The notes under the pieces: generated by a model
Databases searched by the model: none
Told to the model about the DNA's origin: nothing
What the model saw: the letters and a program-made list of their open reading frames with translations, nothing else
Translations under genes and position numbers: made by a program
Part shown: positions 23,154 to 36,771 of the stretch, one piece after another
How the letters are laid out: each line of letters begins with the position of its first letter
How positions within the stretch are numbered: position 1 is the first letter of the stretch
NCBI RefSeq assembly: GCF_009905375.1
Contig: NW_027417190.1
Coordinates: 1-64,000, forward strand
Direction: 5' to 3'
From: Apium graveolens
Taxonomy: Eukaryota > Streptophyta > Magnoliopsida > Apiales > Apiaceae
DNA length: 64,000 nt

Positions 23154-23302
23154 TCAGCACAAGCCCGCCGCCTTAAAAACAAAATGAATTTGTACATGGC
23201 CATGAAATAGTGTTTTGGAGTTATTTGTATTTTCTATGAAAGAGTGTTTTGGTTCTCTAAAGTTAAACACATCTCCAAATGAATTGGCCGACGACTAATC
23301 AA

Positions 23303-23945
23303 ATGAATTGGTGGAGACTAACTGGATAAGGTTTACAGGTTATCATGAATTGATGTTGTTTAATAAAGTTAAGGTAATAATTTATATTTCCCTGTTTCTT
23401 CATTTTCTTTTCATATGTGTTATTTGCACAAACTTTTGGTAGAAATCAAACACTAAAATAAGTATCCCATTTTCCTTGTATATATGTATGTAGATTTACA
23501 GTCACTTGTATTTGTTTTTACATGACCTCTATGTCAAGAATTATCCTTTCAAGATTATATGTCAAGGTTAGAAAAAAACAGTTACATTTGTCGTAATTTT
23601 TTTGTTCCTCATAAATAATCAAATACATGATATATGAAAAAAATGAAAATTTATAGAAAAGAAGCCCACGAATTATTTATATTTTATGTTCATATTTGTT
23701 GAATTATACTATTAAATTTATTTTATGTTTATGTATGACCTTACTTTAGAGACATTTTCACAAGAATTATATTTTTCTTGCTACTTGCAACAAGTTCCAA
23801 AAACAATGAAGAAAATGCTCCAAGTGCCTTCCCTTTCTCTTCATCAATGTACTGTGTCAGGTTTATTTATATTCTTTAACTTTTACCATGCCAATATATA
23901 TTATTAATATAAATGCAGATAGTACAAGTGGATCTATGTGGGGTG
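23303..23945 (+). pseudogene. 5' exon candidates 1-3, broken, U3
   Basis: Exon 1 from ATG 23303 has lost two bases (GTGGAGACTAACTGG), so its frame is shifted before the AAG|GTAATA donor at 23373. The exon 2 acceptor CACAG|G has become CACAAG, moving the AG one base downstream. The exon 2 donor is at 23853/23854. The 24-base exon 3 is still recognisable near 23919-23942. Confidence 0.35.
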
Positions 23946-24282
23946 TATTTTTTTTCTAATGTATATAAGACAAACAACTCTAAATTACTCTTTATTGACC
24001 TAATAAAACACGAACTTTACTTATATTAGGAGTTTCCCATCTCACGAAGCCCCATCACTTTTTAACTTCATTTCATAACACACATGGTTGAAAATGAGAT
24101 TCTTACTTGATAGAGATGTAGCCTTTGTTTGGAAAATTTTTTAGTGTTGGAAGAACTTATATTTTCAATACATGAATTGGTAGGGTCACCATTTTCAGCC
24201 TCACTAGAACCCATTGCTTAGTAACTTCTATAGATCTGTAACTATTTGAAAATTATAGAGTTATGATTATTCTTTAATCCAG

Positions 24283-25037
24283 TAGTAATATTGTTGGTCG
24301 TGTCATTGATGGTGGTAATTTTACTAGTCCAATTGGTGGCACTAGTAGTCGTAATCTTAGGAGTGGAATTGGTGGTGGGATTATTGGTGGTAAAGTTCGT
24401 GCTAACTTAAGGAGTATCATTGGTGGTAAATTTAATAATGGCATAAGTGGTAGTATCATTGGTGGTATATTGGGTAGTTTTAATAGTGGGATTGGTGGCA
24501 GCATGACTAGCATCTTTAGTGGTTACATTGGTGGTACCAGAAATGATAATATTAGTTGTGGATTTGCTGGCATTGATGGTGCCATTGGTCTTGGTGCTCT
24601 TATTAGTGCAATTGGTGGCATTGAAAGCGGTAATCTTTGCAGGAGAATTGGTGGTGGTATTATTGGTGTGGTGTTGAAGTTCGTGCTACCTTAAGCAGTT
24701 CCATTTATGGCAAGTTTAATTATAGTATTACAGGTGGTAGCATTGATGTTATATTGGTTAGTCTTAGTAGTGGCATTGGTGGTGGCATTGGTGGTAGCTT
24801 AGTTTTCGTATTGGTAGCTTAGTGGTGGTATTATTAGTGTTGGTGTTGAAGTTCGTGCTAGCTTAAGTAGTTCCATTTATGGCCAGTTTAATTATGATAT
24901 TACAGGTGGTAGCATTGATGTTATATTGGTTAGTCTTAGTAGTGGCAATTTATGGTAGCATTGTTGGTAATTTTAGTGGTAGTACTTGTTGTATATTAGG
25001 TAATATTAGTAGTTGATTTAGCTTCAGAGAGGGTGGT
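24283..25037 (+). pseudogene. Gly-rich block with one frameshift, U3
   Basis: Open from the acceptor for about 128 codons, then GGTGTGGTGTTG in place of GGTGTTGGTGTTG (near 24668) shifts the frame; the remaining repeats are open in the neighbouring register (24637-24822). The ~170-base internal repeat is present twice. The minus strand is also open (24513-24274) but reads as a Pro/Leu-rich mirror of the same low-complexity sequence. Confidence 0.5.
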
Positions 25038-26034
25038 TGTGACGCCCTCCAAACCCGAATCAGAAGTTAGGGGTTCACAACTTACATATTATATAAACCT
25101 GTATATGAAATATTATATGCAATTACCCTTATTTATGCAACCACGGATCACAATAGGTTAAAGTATGAGAAACCAACCACAACCTTGACTTTTATTACGT
25201 CATACCAAATCCCAACTAGTTTAACTTACAAATGAAAATGAAATTATTCTTACAAACTTGCATAACTCAAACTAGCTCGATCCAACTCAACCGGGAATCC
25301 TAGATCGCATACTGGACTGGGGATCCTCATTACCAATAATTTCTATTTTAACTATAGAATGACTTAAACAGATTCACAAAAGTTAGCTAACTAGCTCAGG
25401 AAGTTATAATAATAATAACTGGGTGTTAACAATGATCAATTGAAATGATTCATAGGAATCTAGTTCCTTGTTAAGCAATTATTAGAATTGGATATTCATT
25501 TTTAAGTTTAAAACCAAGGTTAGGCTGCTGATCAGTGACACACTAACCGGATTAAGGCACACATCTTTGTTCTCTATACTGGATCCAAGGCACACATTGG
25601 CCTAATATGACCACCAATCTGGTCTGACCACGAATCTGTGCCATATTTAGAAATCTATCCAATTCTATAACAATTCAACATGATAAATATTGTAATTCAA
25701 TAAAACAGAATCATAATTAAAATTGATAAAACATTTATTTCGGGGCATAAACTAATTCATAAATATCACCAGAGTATATCAGGGTATGTATGAGGAATAA
25801 CTTCCAGCCTGTAGGAGTATCAGGTATTAGATGAATAATGGTTATACAAGGTTTAGTTCACTATACCATAGAATTGCTTTCGCAACCATATTTTTAAAAC
25901 CATCCAAAAACGTTGCTGGTGAAAGGTGATTTCATGTCTATTGCAAGGGATTTTAAAAACATTGCAACTGAATCAACAAAATTTTGAGGTCGTTACAAAT
26001 ACATGTTATTGCAATACATTATATAATCGTTACA
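25038..26034 (+). mobile_element. LTR-like block, U3
   Basis: 997 bases, TGTGACGCCCTCC...CGTTACA, essentially full length compared with U4-U6. It is followed by GTAGATCAGAGATTTGGG. No ORF and no flanking target copy found. Confidence 0.5.
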
Positions 26035-26833
26035 GTAGATCAGAGATTTGGGCCGAAAAGCTAGGCTGTCTTGTTCAAAACTTGTGAGCGGGCTTGCTGA
26101 AATTATTTTCCCGGCTGTCTATTAAATAAACAAAAAAAAACACAGACTGTCAAATAATCTCCACTGCGACGAAAGATTAAATCTTTGCTGAAATATTTCT
26201 CTCAAACACTGAATATTAAATCTTTGTAAAGACTAAAGCTCCAAGAAGATTAAATCTCGGAAAAGATTAAACCTTGAACGGAATGTATTTTTTTCCCCAA
26301 ATCATCTTTCCTAAAGTTCTTTCAATTCACTAAATTTAATTTAGGAGAAGATTACATTTGGTTGATTATTGTTAATTATTGTTTAATTTACCTCCTTGCT
26401 TTCATATTTCTATGTTATTTTATGTTTGGGATCTTTTATGGATGTTACACTATTTGTTAATTAGGGGTTTTTTTATTAAATTATATTTATGTGTCAATCG
26501 TGTCTTATTATCAGTTCTGAGTTGTAATGGGATTTGTTTGGAATGACAGTTGTATGAAATTGTAAGGTATCACTTGTCGTTGTAAAAGTAGAATTTGTTT
26601 TTTTGGACTTTTTGTTTGTTCCATGTTCTAATAGTTTGTTAATCTTTATAGAATGAAGTACTACAAAGAAGAAATTTCAGATGTTTTATTATATATTGAC
26701 TCGTTAAATAAAAAACTTGTGTCCAATCGCCTAGGTCATATAAAGGTATTTGTATAATTGTTTATTAAGAATCAATTAAGCAAGTGTTATTATAATTCAC
26801 ATCTTATAATTTTTTTTACTGTTTTCATTTTAG

Positions 26834-27297
26834 AAAAAGATAAAAGAAAATTGTGAGAAGATGACCCGAGCTACGGGAAGTGAGAACAAATGTCTTGAAA
26901 GAAGAGATACAACAAGTGTCGATAACAAGAATAGTTCAAGGTTGGAGAGGCAATATGTTATTAATACAAATAACGAAGAAAATGACATCTATAGTATTGG
27001 TGGAGGACATTGATCTGCAACTATGACCTTGCTACCTACTACAGGGAAATGTATCAAGTTAGCAAAAGTGGAAAGGTTGCCATCTTTTATAACATGGATT
27101 CCCTTGGATAGGTAAAATATTTTGTGCTCTTTTTTATCAACTCCTTATCATTTGGTGATAAGCAATTAAATTAAATTTCAATCTGAGATTCTCAGATTGT
27201 TATTTACAAATCTCGGTACCTGACTTTCTCTTTGCAGGGTGGTTTCTCCACAAACATGGATCAAATCGACTCATCAAAAAAGCATCTTCTGCTCAAA
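26834..27297 (+). pseudogene. Exon candidates g and h, U3
   Basis: Exon g 26834-27111; exon h 27238-27297, whose donor is CTCAAA|GTAAAA rather than CTCAAG|GTAAAA (shared only with U5). TGA in GGACATTGATC stops one frame of g, and no single frame crosses the exon. Confidence 0.4.
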
Positions 27298-27660
27298 GTA
27301 AAATATCAGAGTCTAGAGGAACATTTCTATTTGGTCGCTTTGGCTCTGGCTCATAGTTATAAACAAAAATATTGAAACCACGACAAGATAAACAGGTATA
27401 TTGTAATTATGGGACATACATATGTGATATTCCTTGTTATGGCCTCCATATCTATATGTCTTCCACTATGATTTAGTTGGATAGTACACACACATATGTT
27501 TTTTCCTATGGCTTTATATGGTTTTGTTTCTGCTCGGGTAAGTTGTTTAAATTTCTATCATATTTTACCAGTTTGTTTGATATATGGTTATTCGATTAAG
27601 GTCGTGTCAAATTTTACCCTTTTTGCAAACTTTTTTTAATTATTATTTCACAATCAGTAC

Positions 27661-28145
27661 GTCATAGTACCTATTAGGGAGGAGGAAGTTAAGAATGTAG
27701 TCTTGTTCATGCATCAATACAACTCACTAGATCCACATGGGTCGAACCCGGCATTTTTCATACGTATTGAAATATTTTTAAAAGATATGTTGTTCTATTT
27801 TGTCAGATTTTCTTTGATACACAACATGGGCCAAGGGAACTAAATCGTAGGCTTGTATGTCTTATTCCTAAGGTTAAACAACTGAAACGTATGGAAGATC
27901 TTCGACCTATCTATTTTTATAATGTTGTGATGCGTATACTGTCGAAGGTGGTGGTGAATAAGTTTAAACTATGTTTAATCTAGACAGTGTCTAACAAACA
28001 GAGTGTTTTTAATGAAGGGAGGCTATTAGCTCATAATACAATGATTGCTTTGAAGTCACAAGGGAAAAAAGGGCCTGGCTAGGTTAAGAATTGATATTTT
28101 AAGGCATAAGATAGGTTGGAATGGATATTTATTGATATAACGATT
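27661..28145 (+). mobile_element. LINE reverse transcriptase relic, U3
   Basis: RT fragment with LVCLIPKV, DLRPIYFYNVVMR and GRLLAHNTMI readable; after that the frame is lost (GATTGCTTTGAAG, one base short relative to U2). The end is more worn than in U4 and U6. Confidence 0.7.
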
Positions 28146-29092
28146 AAAGTTCTCTTTTACAACTTAAAAAACTTTGGTACACTTTATTTTCTCCTTTTTA
28201 CCATGAACCAGATTCAAGTATCCCCCACTAGAACTCAATTTGTTAATTATATGGATAAAAAGGATTTTAACATAGAATTGATTTGTTGAGAAATATGTGT
28301 AAGTAAAACTAAATTGAACATAATGTGTCTCTCTAATTAATAACCACTCTTTAATTTTGATCAAATTTCTCCATTGCAAAGTACTACATTATAAAAAATT
28401 AGAGCCTCCATGTATTGAGACATACATGTATACAACACTCTATAATCCACTAAAATACCAGGAAAATTGTAATGTTTCTATCATCTCTACTATTTTCTTA
28501 TTTATTTTAAATTTAAATTAATTTTAATTTCCATATTGTTAACCATATTTATTAGATTTAAGGTTTAAGAAATCAAATACCATTACTCAGCTATCATATC
28601 ACACATTACCATTCTCTTAAGGAGGAACTTAAATAAATTGTGGATATTTTGATAAAGTTTTTGGAGAAAACCTTACCATGTAGCCATATCATTATATATC
28701 ATCAAGGGTCAAGGTGTGCTCCAAAGAATGATGATTCATTGGTACATCAAGCATTTTTTTGGTGTTGGTGATATTGATGACAAAGTTGTTCTGAAAGAAC
28801 GGAAAGTTATTAATTTTTGATTATCTTGGAATGTGTTTTTATATATTTCTACGATTTAACATAGCGTTATTATATAATTTTATGTGCAAAAATTCATAAG
28901 CCACAATATGTGATAGTGGCTATAATACATAAGTTGTATTATACAAAATGTGAGCATATATTCTTGATTCTAGCAAACTACAATAATTATTGAATTCACT
29001 TTATATGTTGAAATATATCTGACCCTCCTAACCCTCCTAACACAGAGTCTTATATATTATTTTTATATATAAACAAGAAGTCATGAGTTGCT

Positions 29093-29729
29093 TATGTAAT
29101 GAGAGCCAAATAGGTGAAACAAATTGAACACGAGATTTTGTACTCGTTCCATTCAACTTTTATCTGGTCTCAGGCTTCACTTGATCTAATATTCGAGGAA
29201 AGACTTGATAACGTAATTGTAAGGCACACTCCCCTTGCAACAACAACAAGTTAAATGCTTTATTCTTGTATGGAGCTTAAGCAAAACACTGAAAATATTT
29301 TTTGTTTGATTATGTATTCTTTGTGAGATGCATAGAAAGTGGAAACATGTTAAAATAATTATTTGTAGATACAATGTAAATATTACAAACCAGTTTAGTT
29401 TATAGATGATTTAAGAATTACAAGTGCAATGATTTTAATTGTAGTCAATTTTTATTTCATCATCTAATTGCTTACAGAATTTTAAGAATCGGATTATTCT
29501 GTGCTCATCTCTATTTTACATTTTTGGATATTGTATGACTATATGTTCATATCACAGGTTTGTTGTGGAGGCCTGGGGGCTGAAAAACTGCACTGAGAAA
29601 GATGAACGGTTTAGTCATATTAGTCATATTGTTACTGCGGTTATGGTACCTGCTTACATTGATAGTTGAGAAGTTATTAGAAGGGCATAGAATGATACAA
29701 CTGGATCTTATGGCTTGGACTTAATAAAG
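29093..29729 (+). pseudogene. Exon candidates k and l, U3
   Basis: k is 29093-29252, where GCCAAATAGGTG gives a TAG in the frame that is open in U4b. l is 29558-29729; it keeps the frame with GLKNCTEKDERFSHISH and stops at ATTGATAGTTGA. Confidence 0.35.
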
Positions 29730-30082
29730 TAGCATGAAAGGATTCGAGGATAGATCATGTGAGAAATCTAAATGAGGTATATTGTCATTTCATATATTCA
29801 ATGTTATAGATTTTGATGTATCTACATATTGACTAGAGACAAGATTAATAGTAAAATATGTTAGTTCCTCAATTCTCTTTGAGAAGCTTTAACAAAACTA
29901 TGTCAAATCCATAATATGAGCCATAACCTTGTACCCTACTTCCTTTTGCTAAGACTACACAATCACTCATAAACGAGACAAGTTATAAATATTTTCTCAC
30001 TATTTACCTCTTACTAACCATTTCGAAAAACAATGAAATATTTATAAATATTCTACTATAAACTTACCGGTGTTTTTTGTAG

Positions 30083-30253
30083 TTGCAAGTGATAGGCTGT
30101 CTTACTAGTATGGAGATGATTCTTAAGGATGTTGGTTACTTGGTACAACTTGGAAGTGGGGTTGCTGCTCTTGCATACTTGGAGAACAACATGCCAATAA
30201 TTCAATCCTCTGAATTCCCCATTAGTGATTGCAGCAACTATTACTATTTCTAA
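30083..30253 (+). CDS. Terminal exon m, intact, U3
   Basis: 57 codons to TAA. Relative to U2 it has lost three bases (CTT for CCTTCT) and gained three (an extra Tyr codon before the end: SNYYYF), so the length and frame are unchanged. No internal stop. Confidence 0.5.
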   Translation: MQVIGCLTSMEMILKDVGYLVQLGSGVAALAYLENNMPIIQSSEFPISDCSNYYYF

Positions 30254-31479
30254 ATCATTTTATGCTAAATACTATGTAAAAAACATGCTTCATGTGGGGT
30301 GGTCTATAGTAGACTTGCTATATCTTAAACACCGCTTCTTCTATTGATTTGCATGTTTCTTTGTTGACTTATTTTTATGTAAATTTTATCAAATTTAAAT
30401 GAGTATTTAAAGTGTTGTTAGGACTTGGTTTTAGTGGAACAAGTCTTGAATTTTGGTCCCACCAATTCTATTGAAAACATGAATTGTTAGTTTCTTGATG
30501 GATTATCTAGGTACAAGAAGATAAATCCAATTAAAAGTTATTTTGCTTGCTTAAATACCAATAATAACTCTTGACTTACAAAGTGAGAAATATTATAGGT
30601 TCTCTTAGCAAACAAAAATAAAATTTTGGTAGAATAGAAAGCCAATAAACCATAGTGGGAACATAATAATTATAATTTAATTGACTAATTTATTTCAACT
30701 AAAAAAGATAAATGTTCATTTAAACTTAAAAGATAAATATTTAATAATTTTAATAAAGATAAATTAAATAGTGTTAAGGGTGGCTTTATTAATTTACATA
30801 TTTAGAATTTGGATCAAATCAATTTTTCTAAAAAACTATTGAATTTGGATTTTTATACAAAATTTTGAGGGCCAAGAATGGCGCAAATTACAGCACTTCC
30901 GAATTAGATATATGTAAAAAACTTAATTTTATTACTGTTCATTTCTTCAAAAAATAATGTACATTTGTTAAATTTTCTTTTAATATATTAAAGATGTGTA
31001 GAATTGTTTCCCATTTAGAATTTATCCCAAAATATTTTAGTGTACAAAATTGGATGAAAAATAAAACTATCAATTTTTTTTTTCGATATTTTTAAAATTC
31101 CAAATTTGTGTAAATCCAAGTTTTTTCTCTTTAGGAGAGAAGCAAAGTTTTATAATAAAATAGATGTTCAAGCAGCTTCGGGCCTTTTTAAATATGACTT
31201 TCTTAAGATCGAATCACTAAATATAATGTTTTTCAAGATTATATGTCAAGAATTATCTTTTCAAGATTATATGTCAAGGTTAGAAAAAAAAACAATTACA
31301 TTTGTAGTCATTTTTTTTTGTTCCTCATAAATAATCAAATACGTGATATATGAAAAAAATAAAAATTTATAAAAAAGAAGCCCACACATTATTTTTATTT
31401 TATGTTCATATTTGTTGAATTATACTATTAAATTTATTTTATGTTTATGTATAACCTTACTTTAGAGACATTTTCACAG

Positions 31480-31663
31480 GAATTATATTTTTCTTGCTAC
31501 TTGCAACAAGTTCCAAAAACAATGAAGAAAATGCTCCAAGTGCCTTCCCTTTCTCTTCATCAATGTACGGTGTCAGGTTTCTTTATTATTCTTTAACTTT
31601 TACCATGCCAATATATATTATTAATATAAATATAGATAGTACAAGTGGATCTATGTGGGGTGT
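31480..31663 (+). pseudogene. Exon candidates 2 and 3, U4
   Basis: Exon 2 (31480-31569, 90 bases) keeps the CACAG acceptor; its donor reads GTGTCAG. The 24-base exon 3 lies near 31637-31660. The frame with IIFFLLLATSS then SSMYG is open. With exon 1 and the promoter missing, these exons cannot be expressed in the ancestral way. Confidence 0.35.
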
Positions 31664-32000
31664 ATTTTTTTTCTAATGTATATAAGACAAATAACTCTAA
31701 ATTACTCTTTGTTGACCTAATTAAACACGAAGTTTACTTATATTAGGAGTTTCCCATCTCACGAAGCCCCATCACTTTTTAACTTCATTTCACAACACAC
31801 ATGGTTGAAAATGAGATTTCTTACTTGATAGAGATGTAGCCTTTGTTTGGGAAATTTTTTAGTGTTGGAAGAACTTATATTTTCAATACATGAATTGGTA
31901 AGGTCACCATTTTCAGCCTCACTAGAAAATGTTGCTTAGTAACTTCTATAGATCCGTAACTATTTGAAAAGTATAGAGTTGTGGTTTTTCTTGATTTCAG

Positions 32001-32744
32001 TAGTAATATTGTTGGCGGTGTCACTGGTGATGGTAATTTTACTAGTCCAATTGGTGGCACTAGTAGTCGTAATCTTAGGAGTGGAATTGGTGGTGGGATT
32101 CTTGGTGGTGAAGTTCGTGTTAACTTAAGGAGTATCATTGGTGGTAATTTTAATAATGGCATAAGTGATAGTAGCATTGGTGGTATATTGGGTAGTTTTA
32201 ATAGTGGGATTGCTGGCAGCATGACTAGCATCTTTAGTGGATACATTGGTGGTACCAGAAACGATAATATTAGTAGTGGATTTGCTGGCATTGATGGTGC
32301 CATTGGTCCTGGTGCTCTTATTAGTGCAATTGGTAGCATTGAAAGGGGTAATCTTTGCAGGAGAATTGGTAGTGGTATTATTGGTGTTGGTTTTGAACTT
32401 CGTGCTACCTTAAGCAGTTCCATTTATGGCCAGTTTAATTATGGTATTACAGGTGGTAGCATTGATGTAATATTGGTTAGTCTTAGTAATGGCATTGGTG
32501 GTAGCTTAGGGGTCCTATTGGTTGCTTAGTGGTTGTATTATTAGTGTTAGTGTTAAAGTTCGTGCTAGCTTAAGCAGTTCCATTTATGGCCAGTTTAATT
32601 ATGGTATTACAGGTGGTAGCATTGATGTTATATTGGTTAGTCTTAGTAGTGGCAATTTATGGTAGCATTTCTAGTAGCTTTAGGGGTAGCACTGGTTATA
32701 TATTAGGTAATATTATGAGTTGATTTAGCTTCGGAGATGGTGGT
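32001..32744 (+). CDS. Gly-rich coding block with long open frame, U4
   Basis: Open from upstream of the acceptor through VLLVA* at 32529, about 176 codons after the acceptor. Composition is Gly, Ser and Ile with few charged residues; GG pairs recur every 5-12 residues. There is a near-repeated segment of 160 bases (TTCGTGCTA at 32398 and 32558), the second lying beyond the stop. The opposite strand is open over the same length (32423-31875), but that Pro/Leu-rich product looks like a mirror effect. The T-rich third positions and the acceptor support the plus strand. Family not recognised beyond a glycine-rich composition. Confidence 0.45.
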
Positions 32745-33744
32745 TGTGACGCCCTCCAAACCCAGGTAAGAAGTTTGGGGTTCACAACACATATATTATA
32801 TAAACCTGTATATGAAATATTATATGCAATTACCGTTATTTACGCAAGCACAGTCATAACAGGTTAAAGTATGAAAACCAGCCACAACCTTGACTTTTAT
32901 TACGTCATACCAAATCCCAACTAGTTTAACTTACAACTGAAAATGAAATCATTCTTAGAAACTTGCATAACTCAAACTAGCTCGATCCAACTCAACCTGG
33001 AATCTTAGATCGTATACTGGACTGGGGGTCCTCATTACCAATAATTTCCATTTTAACTATAGAATAACGTAAATAGATTCACAAGGGTGAGCTAACTAGC
33101 TCAGCAAGTTATAATATATAACAATAACTGAGTGTAAACAATGATCAATTGAAATGATTCATAGGAATCAAGTTCCTTGTTAAGCAATTATTAGAATTGG
33201 ATATTCATTTTTAAGTTTAAAACCAAGGTTAGGCTGCTGATCAGTGACACACTAACCCGATTAAGGCACACAACTCTGTTCTCTATACTGGATCTAAGGC
33301 ACACATTGACCTAATATGACCACCAATCTGGTCTGACCACGAATATGTTCCATATTTAGAACGCTATCTAATTCTATAACAATTCAACATGATATATATT
33401 GTAATTCAATAAAACAGAATCATAATTAACGTTGATAAAACATTTATTTCAGAGCATAAAGCAATTCATAAATATCACCAGAGTATATCAGGGTATGTAT
33501 GAGGAATAGCTTCCAGCCTGTAGGAGAATCAGGTATTAAAGAATAATGGTTATACAAGGTTTAGTTCACTATACCATAGAATTGCTTTCGCAACCAGATT
33601 TCTAAAAACTATCTAAAAAATGTTGTGGTTGAAAGGTGATTTCATGTCTATTGCAAGGGATTTTAAAAACATTGTAACTGAATCAACAAAATTTCGAGGT
33701 AGTTACAAATATATGTTATTGCAATACATTATATAATCGTTACA
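32745..33744 (+). mobile_element. LTR-like block, U4
   Basis: 1000 bases, TGTGACGCCCTCC to CGTTACA. It shares private changes with U6, such as CCCAGGTAAGAAG near the start and GGTAGTTACAAATATATG near the end. Confidence 0.5.
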
Positions 33745-34510
33745 GTAGATCAGAGATTTGGGCCCAAAAGTTAGGCGGTCTTGTTCAAAACATGTGAGCG
33801 GGCTTGCTGAAATTGTTTTCCCGGCTGTCAATTAAATAATATAAAAAAACACGGACTATCAAACAATCTCCACTACGGCGAAAGATTAAATCTTTGCTGA
33901 AATATTTCTCTCAAACACTGAATATTAAATCTTTGTAAAGACTAAAGCTCCAAGAAGATTAAATCTCGGAAAAGATTAAACCTTGAACGGAATGTATTTT
34001 TTCCCCAAATCATCTTTCCTAAAGTTCTTTCAATTCACTAAATTTAATTTAGGAGAAGATTAAATTTGGTAGATTATTGTTAATTATTGTTTAATTTACC
34101 TCCTTGCTTTTCTCTTTCTATGTTATTTTGTGTTTGGGATCTTTATTAAATCATGTTTATGGGTCAATCGTGTCTTATTATCAGTTCTGAGTTGTATTGG
34201 GAATTGTTTGGAATGACAGTGGTATGAAATTTTAAGGTATCACTTGTGGTTGTAATAGTAGAATTTGTATTTTGGACTTTTTGTTTGCTTGGTCTTCTAA
34301 TAGTTTGTTAATCTTTATAGAATGAAGTACTACAAAGAAGAAATTCAATACTTTCAGATGTTTTATTATATATTGAATCGTTAAATAAAAAACTTGTGTC
34401 CAATCGCCTAGGTCATATAAAGGTGTTTGTATAATTGTTTATTAAGAATCAATTAAGCAAGTGTTATTATAATTCACATCTTATAATTTTTTTTACTCGT
34501 TTCATTTTAG

Positions 34511-34974
34511 AAAAAGATAAAAGAAAATTGTGAGAAGATGACCCGAGCTACGGGAAGTGAGAACAAATGTCTTGAAAGAAGAGATACCACAAGTGTCGAT
34601 AACAAGAATAGTTCAAGGACGGAGAGGTGATATGTTATTAATACAAATAACGAAGAAAATAACATCTATAGTATTGGTGGAGGACATTGATCTACAACTA
34701 TGACCTTGCTACCTACTACAGGGAAATATATCAAGTTAGCAAAAGTGGAAAGGTTGCCATCTTTTATAACATGGATTCCCTTGGATAGGTAAAACATTTT
34801 GTGCTTTTTTTTTACAACTCCTTATCATTTGGTGATAAGGAATTAAATTAAATTACAATTTGAGATTCTCAGATTGTTATTTACAAAACCCGGTACCTGA
34901 CTTTCTCTTTGCAGGGTGGTTTCTCCACAAACTTGGATCAAATCGACTCATCAAAAAAACATCTTCTCCTCAAG
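34511..34974 (+). pseudogene. Exon candidates g and h, U4
   Basis: Exon g 34511-34788 and exon h 34915-34974, both with consensus borders (CATTTTAG, GATAG|GTAAAA, TTTGCAG, CTCAAG|GTAAAA). A 74-codon open frame (34860-35084) runs through exon h into the following intron, so it is not evidence for a real protein there. Confidence 0.4.
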
Positions 34975-35338
34975 GTAAAACATCAGAGTCTTGGAGGAAC
35001 ATCTCGATTTGGTCGCTTTTGCTTTTTCTCATAGTTATAAACAAAAATACCGAAACCACGACAAGACAAACAGGTATATTGTAATTATGGGTCATGCATA
35101 TATGATATTCCTTGTTATGGACTCCACATCTACATGTCTTCCACTATGATTTAGTTGGATAGTACACACACATATGTTTTTCCCTATGGCTTTACATTGT
35201 TTTGTTTTTGCTCAGGTAAGTTGTTTAAATTTATGTTAAATTTTACCGTTTTGTTTGATATATGGTTATTAGATTAAGGTCATGTCAAATTTTACCCTTT
35301 TTGCAAACTTTTTTTAATTATTATTTCACAATCACTAG

Positions 35339-35822
35339 GTCATGTTACCTATTAGGGAGGAGGAAGTTAAGAATGTAGTCTTTTTCATGCATCAATACAA
35401 GTCACTAGATCCACATGGGTCGAACCCAACATTTTTTAAACGTATTGAAATATTTTTAAAAGATATGTTGTTCTATTTTCTAAGATTTTCTTTGATACAC
35501 CACATGGGCCAAGGGAACTAAATCGTAGGCTTGTATGTCTTATTCCTAAGGTTAAACAACTGAAACATATGGAAGATCTTCGACCTATCTATCTTTATAA
35601 TGTTCTGATGCGCATACTGTCGAAGGTGGTGGTGAATAAGTTCAAACTATGTTTAATCTAGACAGTGTCTAACAAACAGAGTGCTTTTAATGAAGGGAGG
35701 CTATTAGTTCATAATACAGTGATTGCATTTGAAGTCACAAGGGAAAAAAGGGCGTGGCTGGGTTAAGAATTGATATTTTATGGCATTAGATAGGTTGGAA
35801 TGGAGATTTATTGATACAACGA
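35339..35822 (+). mobile_element. LINE reverse transcriptase relic, U4
   Basis: One of the clearest copies. GPRELNRRLVCLIPKV, DLRPIYLYNVLMRILSK and AFNEGRLLVHNTVIAFEV read in one frame, with a TAG in the KLCLI* segment. These match the conserved early RT blocks of plant L1 elements. Truncated on both sides. Confidence 0.78.
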
Positions 35823-36771
35823 TTAAAGTTCTCTTTTACAACTTAAACTACTTTGGTACACTTTATTTTCTCCTTTTCACCATGTTCCAGATTCAAGTAT
35901 CGGCCAATAGCACTTAATTTGTTAATTATATGGATAAAAAGAATTTTAACATAGAATTGATTTGTTGAAAAATATGTGTAAGTAAAACAAAATTGAACAC
36001 AATGTGTCTCTCTAATTAATAACCACTCTTTAATTTTGATCAAATTTCTTCATTGCAAAGTAATACATTATAAAAAATTAGAGCCTCCATGTATTGAGAA
36101 ATACATGTATACAACACTCTATAATCCACCAGCATACCAGGAAAATTATAATATTTCTATCATCTCTACTATTTTCTTATTTATTTTAAATTTAGATTAA
36201 TTTTAATTTCCATATTGTTAACCATGTTTATTAGATTTAAGGTTTAAGAAATCAAATACCATTACTCAGCTATCATATCACACATTACCATTCTCTTATA
36301 GAGGAACTTAAATAAATTGGGGATATATTGATAAAGTTTTTGGAGAAAACCTTACCATTTAGCGATATCATTATATATCATTAAGCGTGAAGGTCTGCTC
36401 CAAAGAATGATGATCCATTGGTACATCAAGCATTTTCTTGGTGTTGGTGATATTGATGACAAAGTTGTTCTCAAAGAACGGAAAGTTATTAATTTTTGAT
36501 TATCTTGGAAAGTGTTTTTATATATTTTTAAGATTTAACATAACGTTATTATATAATTTTATGTGCAAAAATTCATAAGCGACAATATCTGATAGTGGCT
36601 ATAATACATAAGTTGTATTACAGAAAATGTGATCATATATTCTTGATTCCAGCAAACTACAATAATTATTGAATTCACTTTATATGTTGAAATATATCTG
36701 ACCCTCCTAACCCTTCTAACACAGAGTCTTATATATTATTTTTATATATAAAGAATAAGTCATGAGTTGCT

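Larger units (their letters stand above)
22776..31231 (+). repeat. Array unit U3
   Basis: Starts at the equivalent of U1 base ~822 and is most like U5 (shared features: LGALISAIGG in the Gly-rich frame, CTCAAA|GTAAAA donor of exon h, CTT replacing CCTTCT in exon m). The tail 30254-31231 is AT-rich without genes. It ends in a junction at about 31225-31245 where the tail meets the equivalent of U1 base ~1590, so the next unit lacks its promoter and exon 1. Confidence 0.85.

Noticed and set aside
31875..32423. 182-codon minus-strand Pro/Leu-rich reading frame opposite the Gly-rich block (also 58473-57925, 45307-45125, 24513-24274, 2564-2325)
   Set aside because: It is the mirror of a low-complexity plus-strand frame (GGT/ATT codons read backward as ACC/AAT). 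The acceptor and T-rich third positions favour the plus strand, and it has no start context or domain.
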